Source of the DNA: Sabulitectum sp964604135
GTDB lineage: Bacteria; Fermentibacterota; Fermentibacteria; Fermentibacterales; JCC-6
Reading direction: 5' to 3'
Assembly (NCBI GenBank): GCA_964604135.1
Contig: CAZRXU010000002.1
Span: 1-64,000, forward strand
DNA length: 64,000 bases
A program made the position numbers and the translations under genes. This document shows, one piece after another, positions 1 to 9,330 of the stretch. Under the pieces are notes generated by a model. It was not told the origin of the DNA. It saw only the letters and a program-made list of their open reading frames with translations, and did not search any database. Position 1 is the stretch's first letter. Every line of letters begins with the position of its first letter.

Positions 1-20
1 ATTCCTTGCTACGAGCAATA

Positions 21-63
21 CAAGGGATTTTCAGCACAGTGACTTGATATTCAAGGGTTTTCA
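21..63 (+). promoter_or_regulatory. Direct repeat upstream of the RHH gene, possible operator
   Basis: Two copies of a CAAGGG(A)TTTTCA-like element lie at 21-33 and 52-63, about 30 bp apart, just before the ribbon-helix-helix gene at 108. Antitoxins of this fold usually bind repeated sites in their own promoter, so an operator is plausible. No convincing -35/-10 pair was found here, and the window edge cuts off what lies further upstream. Confidence 0.25.
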
Positions 64-107
64 ACTGATTACACCTGCTGAATTTGTGAAAGAATGGAGG
101 AGAAACA

Positions 108-377
108 ATGGCTAATGCAAGCGTAATGACAGTGCGCATTCCCGCTGATCTCAAGCGTCGAATTGAAGTTGTCGCAGAGGAACAGGGAGTTTCTCTTAAC
201 CAGCTGGCAATGTACATGTTTACAAGAGAAATTACATCCCTGGAAGCGGGAAGTAAAATCTCAAAATACTGGGACGGCTATAGGAAATCAGAGATTCTGC
301 ATGACTTTGATGATGTTGTGAGCAAAGTGAAGAGCAGAAAGGTTCCGGAGTGGGACAGGATGAAAGAAGATATCTGA
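108..377 (+). CDS. Orphan ribbon-helix-helix (HicB/CopG-like) antitoxin-type protein
   Basis: This is an 89-residue protein. Its N-terminus (VMTVRIPADLKRRIEVVAEE, then QGVSLNQLAMYMFTREI) is a typical ribbon-helix-helix domain: a short DNA-contacting strand followed by two helices. Small proteins of this pattern are commonly annotated as HicB-family or CopG-like antitoxins that bind their own operator. A good ribosome binding site (GGAGGAG, 94-100) supports the ATG at 108. The C-terminal half is charged and could contact a partner. No toxin gene follows: the next 230 bases hold no gene and the next ORF is unrelated. A partner could lie upstream, beyond the window edge. DNA binding is a confident inference; an antitoxin role is only suggested by family. 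Confidence 0.7.
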   Translation: MANASVMTVRIPADLKRRIEVVAEEQGVSLNQLAMYMFTREITSLEAGSKISKYWDGYRKSEILHDFDDVVSKVKSRKVPEWDRMKEDI

Positions 378-608
378 TCTCTGACTGTTTCCCGCTATTG
401 ATAAGCAGGCAAAGCATCTGCAGTTGTGTCCGGATTTGACCTCAATTGTTACGGCACTTGACGACCCTTCAGGCTTTCCACTGTTGAAACAGTTGAAGAA
501 GTGCAATAATCACAGTTCGGGGTACGGAACAAACACCAATGAGTGTGTCTGACAATAAGCGCTGCCAGTGTACTATTCTCGGGCAAGCTCCTAGCCGCAG
601 GGGGAAAA
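378..608. other. Intergenic region, nothing recognised
   Basis: About 230 bases between the RHH gene and the next gene. No convincing small gene, terminator hairpin or promoter was seen. Short ORFs running through it lack ribosome binding sites. Confidence 0.4.
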
Positions 609-1076
609 ATGGCTTTGGAACAGGGAAGAGATTTCGTTCTGGCTGATAACATTACCTATGTTGGCCCAGCCGGTATGGGAAAGGGCTGTATTGTTGGAAC
701 CCTTGAAAGAATTCTGCTTGTACCCATTGAAGTTACCAGGGTAAAAGGCTACATAAGGTATCAGTCCGAGACAACGACACTTACACTCAAGGGAAAAGAC
801 CCGGCGGAGATGATCAGAAACTTTGCCTCAGAGGATGGGGTGAAATCATCAGACCTTGAGGGGCTTATGACCGAAATCGTTTCCCAGGTGGAGGGAGCTG
901 TTCTGCATGAGCTTTCAGCAATAAGAAGGCTGAAGGTAAAGAACAGTTTTTTCAGCAGGGGTATCTATTTGAACAAGAATGACAGCAATGTAGGCTGGAT
1001 AGGTTATCCCCTGAAAAAACAGGATGCAGTTGCTTTTGAGGAATTCTACAGAGGTCATCCGGCAGCTCAGCAGTAG
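609..1076 (+). CDS. Hypothetical protein, 155 aa
   Basis: I do not recognise this protein. The ATG at 609 (MALEQGRDF) is preferred over the in-frame ATG at 543 because a purine-rich AGGGGGA stretch stands 5-10 bases before it, while the 543 start has no ribosome binding site and adds 22 poorly coding residues. The product is soluble, with no signal peptide or membrane segment. The N-terminal half looks beta-rich (VLADNITYVGPAGMGKG, then IEVTRVKGYIRYQSE). The middle looks helical and acidic, and the C-terminus contains NDSNVGWIGYP. The GMGKG stretch resembles a glycine loop but is not a complete Walker A motif. It stands alone between two gaps, so context gives no function. Confidence 0.55.
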   Translation: MALEQGRDFVLADNITYVGPAGMGKGCIVGTLERILLVPIEVTRVKGYIRYQSETTTLTLKGKDPAEMIRNFASEDGVKSSDLEGLMTEIVSQVEGAVLHELSAIRRLKVKNSFFSRGIYLNKNDSNVGWIGYPLKKQDAVAFEEFYRGHPAAQQ

Positions 1077-1085
1077 CAGCTAACA

Positions 1086-1108
1086 GGCATCGGCGGCACG
1101 CAGGGTAC
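1086..1108. repeat. 23-bp dispersed repeat, copy 1
   Basis: The sequence GGCATCGGCGGCACGCAGGGT continued by AC recurs at 4263-4285 with one mismatch (22 of 23 identical). The two copies stand in the same orientation on either side of the M16C peptidase gene. No wider identity was found around either copy. It could be a dispersed intergenic repeat or the trace of an insertion. Confidence 0.6.
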
Positions 1109-1317
1109 GAAATAGATAACCGGGTTCAGGATACAGGAAACGGTTTTATTTCTTCGAGAAGCAGAACGCGATTTGTTGTCGCCAACCGGCAATTCACGGT
1201 AAGCCATGCAGATAGAGATGTGAATATCTGGTGAGTAGTAATAACTCTCCACAACATGGATCTGCTTCGACATGTGGAAAGTGGTTGCGTATTATCAAAG
1301 GCGTGGGGGTAAAGTCA

Positions 1318-4194
1318 ATGAATGTCACTTCATCATTTAGAATTTGCGAATCAAGGTTTATTCCTGCTCTGCAAGGCACTTTAACCAGATCAATACATAC
1401 TGGAAACGGTGCTGAATTTATTCACCTTATGTGCCCAGAGGAGTTGGAGAACTCCTTCGCAGTGTGCTTCAGAACACCATGCAGCAATGATCAGGGAATA
1501 CCGCATATGATCGAGCATATGGTACTGCAGGGTTCTGAGAAGTATCCCGTAAAAGACTTGTACCTTGAGTTGGAAAAAAGAAGCATGGCCACATTCGCAT
1601 ACGGCAATACTGGAAGCGATAGAACGGTTTATCTATGTAGTTGCATTAATAAGAATCAATACATGAAATTGGTCTCTGTGTACATGGATATAGTTTTTCA
1701 CCCATTAATGGGGAAGAATATTTTTCATCAGGAGGCATATCGGCTGGACATCGATGGCTCAGATTCTGAAGGAGATCTTGTTCACAATGGAGTAGTGTAC
1801 AATGAGGTGAAAGGAATTGCCAGTGATCAATTCAGGTATGTAATAGGGAAATGCCAAAACGGGCTATACCCTGATTCGTCATCAGGCAGGAGTTTTGCGG
1901 GAGACTACAGATCAGTTCCGGATATTTCATATGAAATACTGATGGAGTACTACAGAGATCACTACCACCCATCGAACTGCTGTTTGTTTTCAATAACAGG
2001 AGTTCCATTCAACGAGATGGCGGAATTGCTGGAAGCGGAGCTTACCGGCTTTGATTCGTATAAGCCTCCTGTTGAGTTACAAGAGCAAACTCCATTTGAT
2101 GCACCTTTAGAGGTGTGTGCAGCCATGCCGGGAAGAGATGATGGAAAGTGTATAGCCTTAAGCACGTGGGTTATGCCTTCCGGTGGAGACATTGTGTATA
2201 CTCTTGCCTGGTCAATTCTTGGTGATATTCTCTGCGGGCATGATAACTCTCCGATAAAGAGCAGACTTGTTTGTTCTGTTCCTGATACCTCTCTTTTCAG
2301 TAACTTCACCCGACGGTTCAAACAGAACGACTTGAGCATTGGTTTGTTCGGTGTTGATAAAGCTGAAGGCAAAAAGGTTTTTCAGCGAATTCAAAAAGAG
2401 CTCAAGGACTTGATTGATACGGGAATAAATCCCGAGCTGGTAAATGGTGCTGTTAAACAGCAGGAGTTGAAACAAAGAAAAAAGGGGGATTACTGGTCAG
2501 AGAGTACCCTCTGGAAAGTCTGTGAAGCCTGGGCTTACGGTGAAGATGTGATGCTGTTGATGGACAGTCACGCCCTCTTCGAGTCTTTGAAGCACAAGCT
2601 TTTTGAGAACCCAAAACTGTTCGAGGACATGATCAGCAGAGATTTGCTGAACAATCCCCACATGCTGAATGGTGTTTTCTGCCCTGATGAAGAGCATTTC
2701 AGATGCATAGATGAGGAGATCAGGATGGACCTTCACAACCTGAAGAAATCCATGTCTGAGGACGAGATCACAGAATTAATCACTGGCTCAGAGAACCTGA
2801 AGAAATATTTGGATAAGCCGGTAAACAAAGCAGACTTGTTAAAACTGCCTATACCGGCCATTGCGGGGATAGATGAATTCTTGCCGCCTCCTTTGTTCTA
2901 CAATGAGGAAAAGGTAGAGAATAAGCTGATTCTTACAACGGCGGTAAACACTTATGGTGTTTGCTGTGTTGACCTTTGTTTCGATGTGTCGGATCTTCCA
3001 TTCGAGCTGATTTCGCACCTCGCCTTCTTTGAAAAGTATTTGACTAAAACAGGAGCAGATGATCTTGATTATCAGGAGATGCTGGCATATGAGCTCAGTT
3101 GCTCAAGTGGAATTGCCGCTTCAACAATTGCAGTACCTTCAACTATTGCTTCTGCAGGAGAATACAGAATTGTCTTTAGAATAAGTGGATACTGTTTACC
3201 CGAAGACCTTTCTTCAATGCTGTCCGCCATGGGAAAAAGAGCCTTTCAACCGGAATTGAGCAATCCGGATCGTATACTCACTGCTGCCAGGGAGATCGAG
3301 AACGAAAAAAGAGGTAGTGTAATTTACCGGGGCAATGAGCAGTCAATACTTATGGCGAAAGCGGGTCTATCCACTGTAGGCTATGTTGACAACTTACTCC
3401 ATGGCCTCCCATCTCTTCAGAACACTGCTCTGATCAACAAGAACACAGTTGATACAACGATTGAAGCTCTTTCATCAATTCATTATTACATCTCAGAAGT
3501 GTCTCCCCGGATTCTCATCTGGTCTGGAGCCGAGGCAGAGCGTTCAATAGCAACAGAGTGGTTTACAGGTCTTCCAGGGTCTCGTGCAGACTTTAAGAAG
3601 AGCACTCCGCCAGCTCTTCCCGCTGTGCCGGTTGTAACGGGAGTTGAAACCCATAGTATATCTACTTCTATCGGCATGGCAGTGAAGGGTATTCCTCAAA
3701 GCCATCCACTTGCTGCTTCCGGGATAGTTGCCATGGAGATGGTTGACGAGTTTCTGATTAATGAAATCATGCTGAAGGGTGGGGCATACACCGGTGGGGT
3801 TTACATGGAAGACGGCGCAATCCTGCTTTACTCCTATAGAGATCCCTCTCCTGCAAGGAGCCTGTCCATTTTCCAGCAAATAAAATCGAGCTGTAAGAAT
3901 TTGTTGCATTCAAAAAGTGATAATTTTGATGACTATATTCTCTCGGCATTGAAGAAGATGAACCCTGTCCTGCGTCCGGCTACAGCTAACCAGGATGCTT
4001 TACGAAAGTTCCTGAAAGGCGGGAACAGAGTCTTTAAGAAATCGTGGAGCAAGGCATTACTTAGTGTTACTGAAGATTCTGTCGGCGAGTTTTGTATTTG
4101 CCTTGAACAGCTAGATGACACACCTTATGTTTGCGTGATAAGCAACAGGAGTACTCTGGGTGCAATGAATATTGATGACAGAATTTGTGTGTAG
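1318..4194 (+). CDS. M16C-family zinc metallopeptidase (presequence protease-like)
   Basis: This 958-residue protein has the inverted zinc-binding motif HMIEH at residues 63-67. It also has a downstream glutamate in NEVKG at residue 163, about 96 residues after the motif, which is close to the spacing in presequence proteases (PreP/Cym1). M16C enzymes are single-chain clamshell peptidases with an active N-terminal half and an inactive C-terminal half, and they degrade short unfolded peptides. The length fits the family (about 970 aa). No signal peptide is visible, so a cytoplasmic location is likely. The ATG at 1318 is chosen because GGGGGT lies 8 bases upstream; an in-frame ATG at 1231 would add 29 residues unlike the family. 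The gene appears to be transcribed alone. Confidence 0.88.
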   Translation: MNVTSSFRICESRFIPALQGTLTRSIHTGNGAEFIHLMCPEELENSFAVCFRTPCSNDQGIPHMIEHMVLQGSEKYPVKDLYLELEKRSMATFAYGNTGSDRTVYLCSCINKNQYMKLVSVYMDIVFHPLMGKNIFHQEAYRLDIDGSDSEGDLVHNGVVYNEVKGIASDQFRYVIGKCQNGLYPDSSSGRSFAGDYRSVPDISYEILMEYYRDHYHPSNCCLFSITGVPFNEMAELLEAELTGFDSYKPPVELQEQTPFDAPLEVCAAMPGRDDGKCIALSTWVMPSGGDIVYTLAWSILGDILCGHDNSPIKSRLVCSVPDTSLFSNFTRRFKQNDLSIGLFGVDKAEGKKVFQRIQKELKDLIDTGINPELVNGAVKQQELKQRKKGDYWSESTLWKVCEAWAYGEDVMLLMDSHALFESLKHKLFENPKLFEDMISRDLLNNPHMLNGVFCPDEEHFRCIDEEIRMDLHNLKKSMSEDEITELITGSENLKKYLDKPVNKADLLKLPIPAIAGIDEFLPPPLFYNEEKVENKLILTTAVNTYGVCCVDLCFDVSDLPFELISHLAFFEKYLTKTGADDLDYQEMLAYELSCSSGIAASTIAVPSTIASAGEYRIVFRISGYCLPEDLSSMLSAMGKRAFQPELSNPDRILTAAREIENEKRGSVIYRGNEQSILMAKAGLSTVGYVDNLLHGLPSLQNTALINKNTVDTTIEALSSIHYYISEVSPRILIWSGAEAERSIATEWFTGLPGSRADFKKSTPPALPAVPVVTGVETHSISTSIGMAVKGIPQSHPLAASGIVAMEMVDEFLINEIMLKGGAYTGGVYMEDGAILLYSYRDPSPARSLSIFQQIKSSCKNLLHSKSDNFDDYILSALKKMNPVLRPATANQDALRKFLKGGNRVFKKSWSKALLSVTEDSVGEFCICLEQLDDTPYVCVISNRSTLGAMNIDDRICV

Positions 4195-4262
4195 ATCTCT
4201 CTGTTTTAATGCATACTGGCCCTGCTCCAATTCATAGCAAATATGCCTACAGCGGGTTTACG

Positions 4263-4285
4263 GGCATCAGCGGCACGCAGGGTAC
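4263..4285. repeat. 23-bp dispersed repeat, copy 2
   Basis: Differs from copy 1 at 1086-1108 only at its seventh base (A instead of G) and has the same orientation. It lies 69 bp after the M16C gene. Confidence 0.6.
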
Positions 4286-4583
4286 CTTCTTTCATTCTTG
4301 TTTTTACCCATCCCGCCGCCTTTTTCCATGATTCCTGTGAAGGTTCTGTGAGGTACGGTGATTCATCGCCTGTGAACGGGCAGGGGGCAGCCCTGTGGTG
4401 TGTGTTTAAGAGACAGGGTGTTGTTCCCATCAAGTGAATAGGCATTCTCTGCTGTTCACCGCTATGTTTTCAAGCCTTCAGAAGTGGTAGCCGTCTGGGT
4501 CAAACCTGCCGGATGCAATCTTGTGTGCTTCCAGTTGTGTCTGTGCATTAAAGCGCTGAACGGTTTGATGTTTTCGTTCGGTA

Positions 4584-4611
4584 TTGCACATATTTGCAGG
4601 TACAGTATTTT
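4584..4611 (+). promoter_or_regulatory. Possible sigma-70-type promoter for the barrel gene
   Basis: TTGCAC (4584-4589) and TATTTT (4606-4611) are 16 bp apart. They stand about 95 bp before the start at 4707. The match is reasonable but unconfirmed. Confidence 0.35.
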
Positions 4612-4706
4612 TTGCTGCAGTGGTTATACAGTTAGAGGGCAGGCTGAAGGTTCTGTTTGTTCAGCGAGGCGGCCAGCCGCGCTGAGGGTTGTAACAGGGA
4701 GGAAAA

Positions 4707-5726
4707 ATGAAGAAGGTAATTACGATTCTGATTCTGGCTGCAGTGGCGGCTTTCGCCAGTGCTCCAAGGCTTACCGTTCTTGGAGACGATGCCAGGCTGC
4801 TTGTGAACGATTATCTTGAGATATGGGCATTTCCGGGAGTTATCGGTGACTATGAGTTTGTTACAGGCAACAGCGAAACCTCCAACCACAGTGACGGATG
4901 GTTTGGTATTGTGGACGGGTTTGGCGGTAATACCTACGGAGTAACAATTAACCACAACGGTTACAGCCACGAAGTTCTGTTCAGCCCTGGTGGCTGGGGA
5001 GCAATCGTTTCCATGGATTTCAATAAGTTCCCGAATGATTCAACCACGCAGAAAGATATCAGGCTTGGAATGGCATGGGGAACCGCTGTATCATTCCTTT
5101 CAGATTACTCTGATCTTGCCTTCAGCGCAGGATTCGACAATACATCTATTGATTTCAATAACGACAACTGGAGCAGCCGAGATATCAGTTTTGGTGCTTC
5201 TCTTCGAGGCCACGGCAGTGATTTCTTCAATCTGTTCCCGATTATAGGCGCAGATGTGAACATGCACAGTGTTGATACCTATGTTGACTCGACCTTCTCC
5301 GTTACCGATATCACTTTCAATGCAGGCGGAGGCCGCAACAGAAAAGTTGCGGACAAAACCAACCTCATTCTCGGTGTGTTTTCTGGTATTCAGTTTACAA
5401 GCTACAGCGGAGACTACGCCGAGGGGGGAACTCCCGACTCTGAGATGTGGATTGAAATTCCAAGGATTACCGGTGGAGTAGAGCAGGAAATCGGCAAATG
5501 GGTTGTATTCAGAGCCGGTGCTGTAAGCACAACAAACTACTACACAAGAGGTGATTTCAATCAGCTCACCAGCGCTTTCGACACCAACTTCGGTATCGGG
5601 CTGCACTGTGATAACTTCATTATCGATGCCACAATTACTGAAGGCTTCCTTCACAGCGGTCCCTACATGATTGGCGGGAATGCAAACGGCTTCATGGGAA
5701 GCCTTGCAGCTACCTACAATTTTTGA
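4707..5726 (+). CDS. Secreted outer-membrane beta-barrel-like protein
   Basis: This 339-residue protein starts with a clear Sec signal peptide (MKKVITILILAAVAAFASA, cleavage near residue 19). The mature part consists of alternating hydrophobic/polar segments rich in Gly, Asp, Asn and aromatic residues, and it ends in an aromatic residue (AATYNF). Both are hallmarks of an outer-membrane beta-barrel recognised by the BAM complex. I cannot assign a transport or structural role. AGGGAGG lies 7-12 bases before the ATG. It is followed directly by a strong terminator at 5741-5775, so it is probably monocistronic. Confidence 0.75.
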   Translation: MKKVITILILAAVAAFASAPRLTVLGDDARLLVNDYLEIWAFPGVIGDYEFVTGNSETSNHSDGWFGIVDGFGGNTYGVTINHNGYSHEVLFSPGGWGAIVSMDFNKFPNDSTTQKDIRLGMAWGTAVSFLSDYSDLAFSAGFDNTSIDFNNDNWSSRDISFGASLRGHGSDFFNLFPIIGADVNMHSVDTYVDSTFSVTDITFNAGGGRNRKVADKTNLILGVFSGIQFTSYSGDYAEGGTPDSEMWIEIPRITGGVEQEIGKWVVFRAGAVSTTNYYTRGDFNQLTSAFDTNFGIGLHCDNFIIDATITEGFLHSGPYMIGGNANGFMGSLAATYNF

Positions 5727-5740
5727 TTGTTCTTTCTGCG

Positions 5741-5775
5741 AAACGGGCATCTGGAAACAGGTGCCCGTTTTAGGT
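5741..5775 (+). terminator. Rho-independent terminator after the barrel gene
   Basis: AAACGGGCA pairs with TGCCCGTTT across a short loop, with a T-rich end (GTTTTAG). It starts 15 bp after the stop codon at 5726. Confidence 0.8.
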
Positions 5776-5857
5776 TCCCGATGGTTCCTGTTTACCGGAA
5801 GCGGGCTTGTTTCTGTATGCTTTGTTCTGTTGTTAACTGTTTTGTACAGGAGGAACA

Positions 5858-6375
5858 ATGAGGATGGCGGTTACTGGTAGAATGTCCCGATTTTATTTCT
5901 TTCCAGGGATAAGGTAAAAGCTGCTGATATTCTTGTGGTGCTGGTTATGGCTGTATTGATTGCCTTTGCAGCATGCGGTTCCAGTGAGGGTGGTACTGTA
6001 CAGACAGCTCTGGAGATAGTGGAGACGCAGACAATTCAGGAGGGGGATCTTCAAGACCCGAACCACGGCAATTTGTACTACGATTGCTACCGGTTCGATG
6101 CGATGAGGTTCGACACAGTGTGTATAGAGGTTGAAACTGTTCCATTCTCTCCGCTTTTGAAACTGATGGAAGTCTCTACAGATGCTGTTCTTGCAGAATG
6201 GGATTCCCAGTATTCTGAGGGTAACGCACTGACCTACACCATCGCGTCAGACGGAACCTATGAAACCCGGGTTTACTCGATGGACGGGGGTACAGGAAGG
6301 TACACCGTTACAGTAACGGTAGGGTTCGTCAGAGGTTTTCCCCTGATTCATCATGCATTGGAGAGTTGTCTATAA
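5858..6375 (+). pseudogene. Lipoprotein with pre-peptidase-like domain, frameshifted near its 5' end
   Basis: A perfect AGGAGG site stands just before the ATG at 5858, but that frame stops at 5915 after MRMAVTGRMSRFYFFPGIR. A second frame, open from 5881, continues with KVKAADILVVLVMAVLIAFAACGSSEGG-like sequence, which is a textbook lipoprotein signal with lipobox Cys. Joining the two needs one extra base between about 5881 and 5914, so the gene carries a 1-nt deletion or an assembly error. The rest (about 120 residues) looks like a small beta-sandwich of the bacterial pre-peptidase type (YYDCYRFDA, LTYTIASDGTYETRVYS, GRYTVTVTV). If intact, it would be a small lipid-anchored envelope protein. 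A GTG at 5935 could start a shorter product but has no ribosome site. The 3' end overlaps the convergent kinase gene by 47 bp. Confidence 0.55.
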
Positions 6376-9250
6376 GACGCTGTAGCACAGAGATCAGTTC
6401 TTTGAAAATGTAGGGTTTGTGAAGGAATCCGGCAGGTGGTCTGTCGGTAAAACCCCTGATGACCTCCTGCTTGTTGTAGCCGCTACACATTATAACCTGA
6501 ACATCTTTCTTGATGCGACACAGTTCCCTGAAGGTTTGCTTTCCATCGAGATGGGGCATGATGTAATCCAGTATTACGAGTGTAATTGTGCCTGAAGACT
6601 TCCTGTATATTCTAACTGCTTCTGCCCCGTCAGATGCCGTAACAACATGAAATCCCAGATGTTCAAGCATCTGTTTGCCAACAGATAGAATTGCTTCCTC
6701 ATCATCGACCAGCAGGATTGTGCCGGAGCCTGTCCATGAATTCCGTTTTTCCCGCTTCTCTTTTCTGTACAGCTTCTGCTCAAGATCGTTTACAGGAAAC
6801 AGCACTTTGATTGAAGTGCCGGTGCCCGGCTCGCTGTATACTTTTATTGCGCCTTTGTGCCCTCTGATTATTCCAAGAACAGCAGATAACCCAAGTCCCC
6901 GCCCGGTGAACTTGGTGGAGTAAAACGGGTCGAACAGTTTTTTCAGAGTTTCCCTGTCCATACCGCAACCAGTATCGGAGACTTCCAGAAAAACATACAG
7001 TCCTGAATCAAGGGCTTCGCTTATGTAAGTGCTTGCAAGGTAGCTGTCGTCGCAGTACATAGCTCCTGTTGTGATTGAAATAGTTCCAGGGGAATTGTCT
7101 ACCGCATCGGATGCGTTTGTTACCAGGTTCATTATCACCTGTTTGATCTGTGTGGCATCAGCCTCAATCAGAGGAAGGTCGGGGGCGTATTGGTATTTTA
7201 CTTCAGTGTTCTTGGAAATGGAGACATCAAGTATTCGGGTCATTTCATCTACAGCATCATTCAGGTTAACCGCTTCAATCAGAAACTTGCCTTTCCCCGA
7301 ATAAGCCAGCATCTGTTTTGCCAGATTAGCGGCTCCCCTTGCAGCAGTTTCCACTGCTTTGATGTTGTTGTAAACCGGGTTCTCGGGAGAGAGATCCATC
7401 AGTGCAATGTTGGTGTTGCCGAGAATGGCCATAAGTATGTTGTTGAAATCATGGGCAATCCCGCCTGCTAGAACTCCCAGGCTTTCCAGCTTCTGAGCAT
7501 GCTGCATCTGCATTTCCAGATCACGCCTCTCCTGTGCCGCTTTTCTGTACACGGTAATGTCTTGTCCGGAAGAGAGCAGACCGGTTACTTTGCCTTCGGA
7601 ATCTGTGATAAAGGCATTGTGCCACGCAATAAGCCTTTCGGATCCATCCCCTGCAAGAATTGGGTTTTCAAAGTATTCAACCAGCTCCAGGTTGCCGTTT
7701 ATAAGCTGAAGGAAGACCTTCTTTACCTGATCTCTGATCGATTCGGGAAGGAAGTTGCTGAACCAGTTTTTCCCTACAATATGCTGTTCATCGCTTCCCA
7801 GAATGTCACAGGCTTTTTTGTTTACAAGGGTTACTTTGCCCTCTGTGTCAAGTGCCACAAACACGGCATTGGCAATACTGAGGTAGCTGTCCGCCCGTTT
7901 TCTTGACTGGCGCAGAAGGGTTTCGGTTTCCCTCTGACGACTGATGTCCATCACGGAAATTGCCTGAACGACATACTGCTTTTTGTACATCATTGATCTG
8001 GCATGTACAATAATCGGGAATCTTGAACCGTCTTTGCGCAGGCCCACAGCTTCATAGGGCTCTGAAACCTCGTTCTGCAGGTTCTGCCTGACCATATCCC
8101 AGCTCTCGGGTGCGATTACTTCATAACCCGATTTACCAGTAAAACTCTCTGGGCTTTCCCACCCGAACATTTTAGCGGCCATCTCGTTGGCTTCCAGGCA
8201 TATTCCGTTTCTGGCGAAGAAGATGGCTTCCATTGATGTGTCTGCCAGGTAGCGGAACTTCTCTTCACTTTCGCGAAGATCGCGGACAAGAAGCATGGTG
8301 CTTAGCGAATCGGAAATACGGTGGCTTATCTCTCTGAACAGATCCTTTTCTTCTGTGGTCCACTCTCTGAAGTGCGAGCACTGATGCAGCCCGAAGATCC
8401 AGGGTTTGCCTGTTTTTGGATGAAGGGGAACCAGAATCTGGGATAGAATGGAGAACTGCCTGTTTATGTCTTCCGGGAGAATACCGTCTCTTGAATCGAT
8501 GGTGACAACATCGTTCATCTCCAGCATCTTCCTGCAGTTATTCTTCATTTCAACAGTCATGGGGTGTTTTTTCCCGGTGACTTTGGCGCCTGGGTATTCG
8601 GGCCGGACTATTTCCACAGGAATACTCCACTGCTCGGCTTCCGGGTCACACGGAAACAGAAGCCACGCCCTGTCAGCCTGAAAAAGGTCAAGAACAACCT
8701 GCAGAACATCGGACATCATCTGATCTGCAGTTGCCGATTTCCTTAGCACCTCATCGATGTGATTGAGGTTTTTCAGAAACTTTACGTGCAGGGCATTTGC
8801 TTCCCGATTCAGCTTCCAGTTTTCGATGTTTATACCGTAGGCTGAAACGAACAGTGGTTTGCCGTTATTATCGTTTATTACCTTTATATTCATCTGTACA
8901 GTGAACTCTGTTCCGTCCCTGCGTTTGTGTATTATCTCGTAGCCGCCGCATTCTCCATTTTCTTCAACAGCTCTGATAACATCTGCTATTTTCATTGAGT
9001 GTTTGTTTGCGTGGAAGACCGAGAATTTTTCGGATTTGAGTTCTTCAGGGGTATAGCCGTGAATCTTGGCGAAGTACTTGTTTGTGTAAACTATTCTGCC
9101 GTCCATATCGAAGATTGCACAGCCGTGGCTGGCTGTATCAACAATGTCTTTGAAGCGGGAGTAATCTGCCAGAAGAGCAGACTGATCTTCGAGTTGTTTC
9201 CGGAGTTTTACTATTTCCAGTTGTTCCTGCGACTTTGTGTTTTCTTTCAT
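6329..9250 (-). CDS. Hybrid sensor histidine kinase (PAS-GAF-PAS-PAS-HisKA-HATPase-REC)
   Basis: This 973-residue protein is soluble, with no membrane segment or signal peptide. Reading order: a PAS domain (about 25-140, GCAIFDMDGRIVYTNKYFAK), a GAF-like domain (about 165-315), a PAS domain (about 325-445), another PAS (about 450-575), the phosphoacceptor helix with GGIAHDFNN (His about 600), an HATPase domain with DTGCGMD and GRGLGLSAV, and a C-terminal receiver with phosphoacceptor Asp about 895 (VILDYIMPHLDG). It would autophosphorylate on an internal cue and pass phosphate to its own receiver; no HPt protein or partner regulator is adjacent. The start at 9250 is preferred because GGAGG lies 5 bases upstream; longer in-frame starts reach into the promoter. 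A consensus-like promoter lies at 9331-9359. Confidence 0.9.
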   Translation of the reverse strand: MKENTKSQEQLEIVKLRKQLEDQSALLADYSRFKDIVDTASHGCAIFDMDGRIVYTNKYFAKIHGYTPEELKSEKFSVFHANKHSMKIADVIRAVEENGECGGYEIIHKRRDGTEFTVQMNIKVINDNNGKPLFVSAYGINIENWKLNREANALHVKFLKNLNHIDEVLRKSATADQMMSDVLQVVLDLFQADRAWLLFPCDPEAEQWSIPVEIVRPEYPGAKVTGKKHPMTVEMKNNCRKMLEMNDVVTIDSRDGILPEDINRQFSILSQILVPLHPKTGKPWIFGLHQCSHFREWTTEEKDLFREISHRISDSLSTMLLVRDLRESEEKFRYLADTSMEAIFFARNGICLEANEMAAKMFGWESPESFTGKSGYEVIAPESWDMVRQNLQNEVSEPYEAVGLRKDGSRFPIIVHARSMMYKKQYVVQAISVMDISRQRETETLLRQSRKRADSYLSIANAVFVALDTEGKVTLVNKKACDILGSDEQHIVGKNWFSNFLPESIRDQVKKVFLQLINGNLELVEYFENPILAGDGSERLIAWHNAFITDSEGKVTGLLSSGQDITVYRKAAQERRDLEMQMQHAQKLESLGVLAGGIAHDFNNILMAILGNTNIALMDLSPENPVYNNIKAVETAARGAANLAKQMLAYSGKGKFLIEAVNLNDAVDEMTRILDVSISKNTEVKYQYAPDLPLIEADATQIKQVIMNLVTNASDAVDNSPGTISITTGAMYCDDSYLASTYISEALDSGLYVFLEVSDTGCGMDRETLKKLFDPFYSTKFTGRGLGLSAVLGIIRGHKGAIKVYSEPGTGTSIKVLFPVNDLEQKLYRKEKREKRNSWTGSGTILLVDDEEAILSVGKQMLEHLGFHVVTASDGAEAVRIYRKSSGTITLVILDYIMPHLDGKQTFRELCRIKKDVQVIMCSGYNKQEVIRGFTDRPPAGFLHKPYIFKELISVLQRLIDNSPMHDESGENL

Positions 9251-9330
9251 GAAAACCTCCATGCAAAGAAAATAGCGGGCAGCACCGGGCGGAAAGTGAA
9301 TGGCGCCAAGAGCGTACCTGATTGAAAAAG

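Larger units (their letters stand above)
4195..4706. other. 512-bp intergenic region with a dispersed repeat and a possible promoter
   Basis: No believable gene was seen here. ORFs at 4243-4437 and 4484-4819 lack ribosome binding sites and resemble nothing known. The region holds the second copy of the 23-bp repeat (4263-4285) and a possible promoter at 4584-4611 for the downstream barrel gene. No terminator was seen after the M16C gene. Confidence 0.5.

Noticed and set aside
4243..4819. ORFs at 4243-4437 and 4484-4819 in the gap before the barrel gene
   Set aside because: No ribosome site. The second one runs into the barrel gene in another frame.
5100..5858. A 252-residue ORF antisense to the barrel gene
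   Set aside because: Shadow of the barrel gene; its sequence is rich in Cys, His and Asn with no pattern of a real protein.
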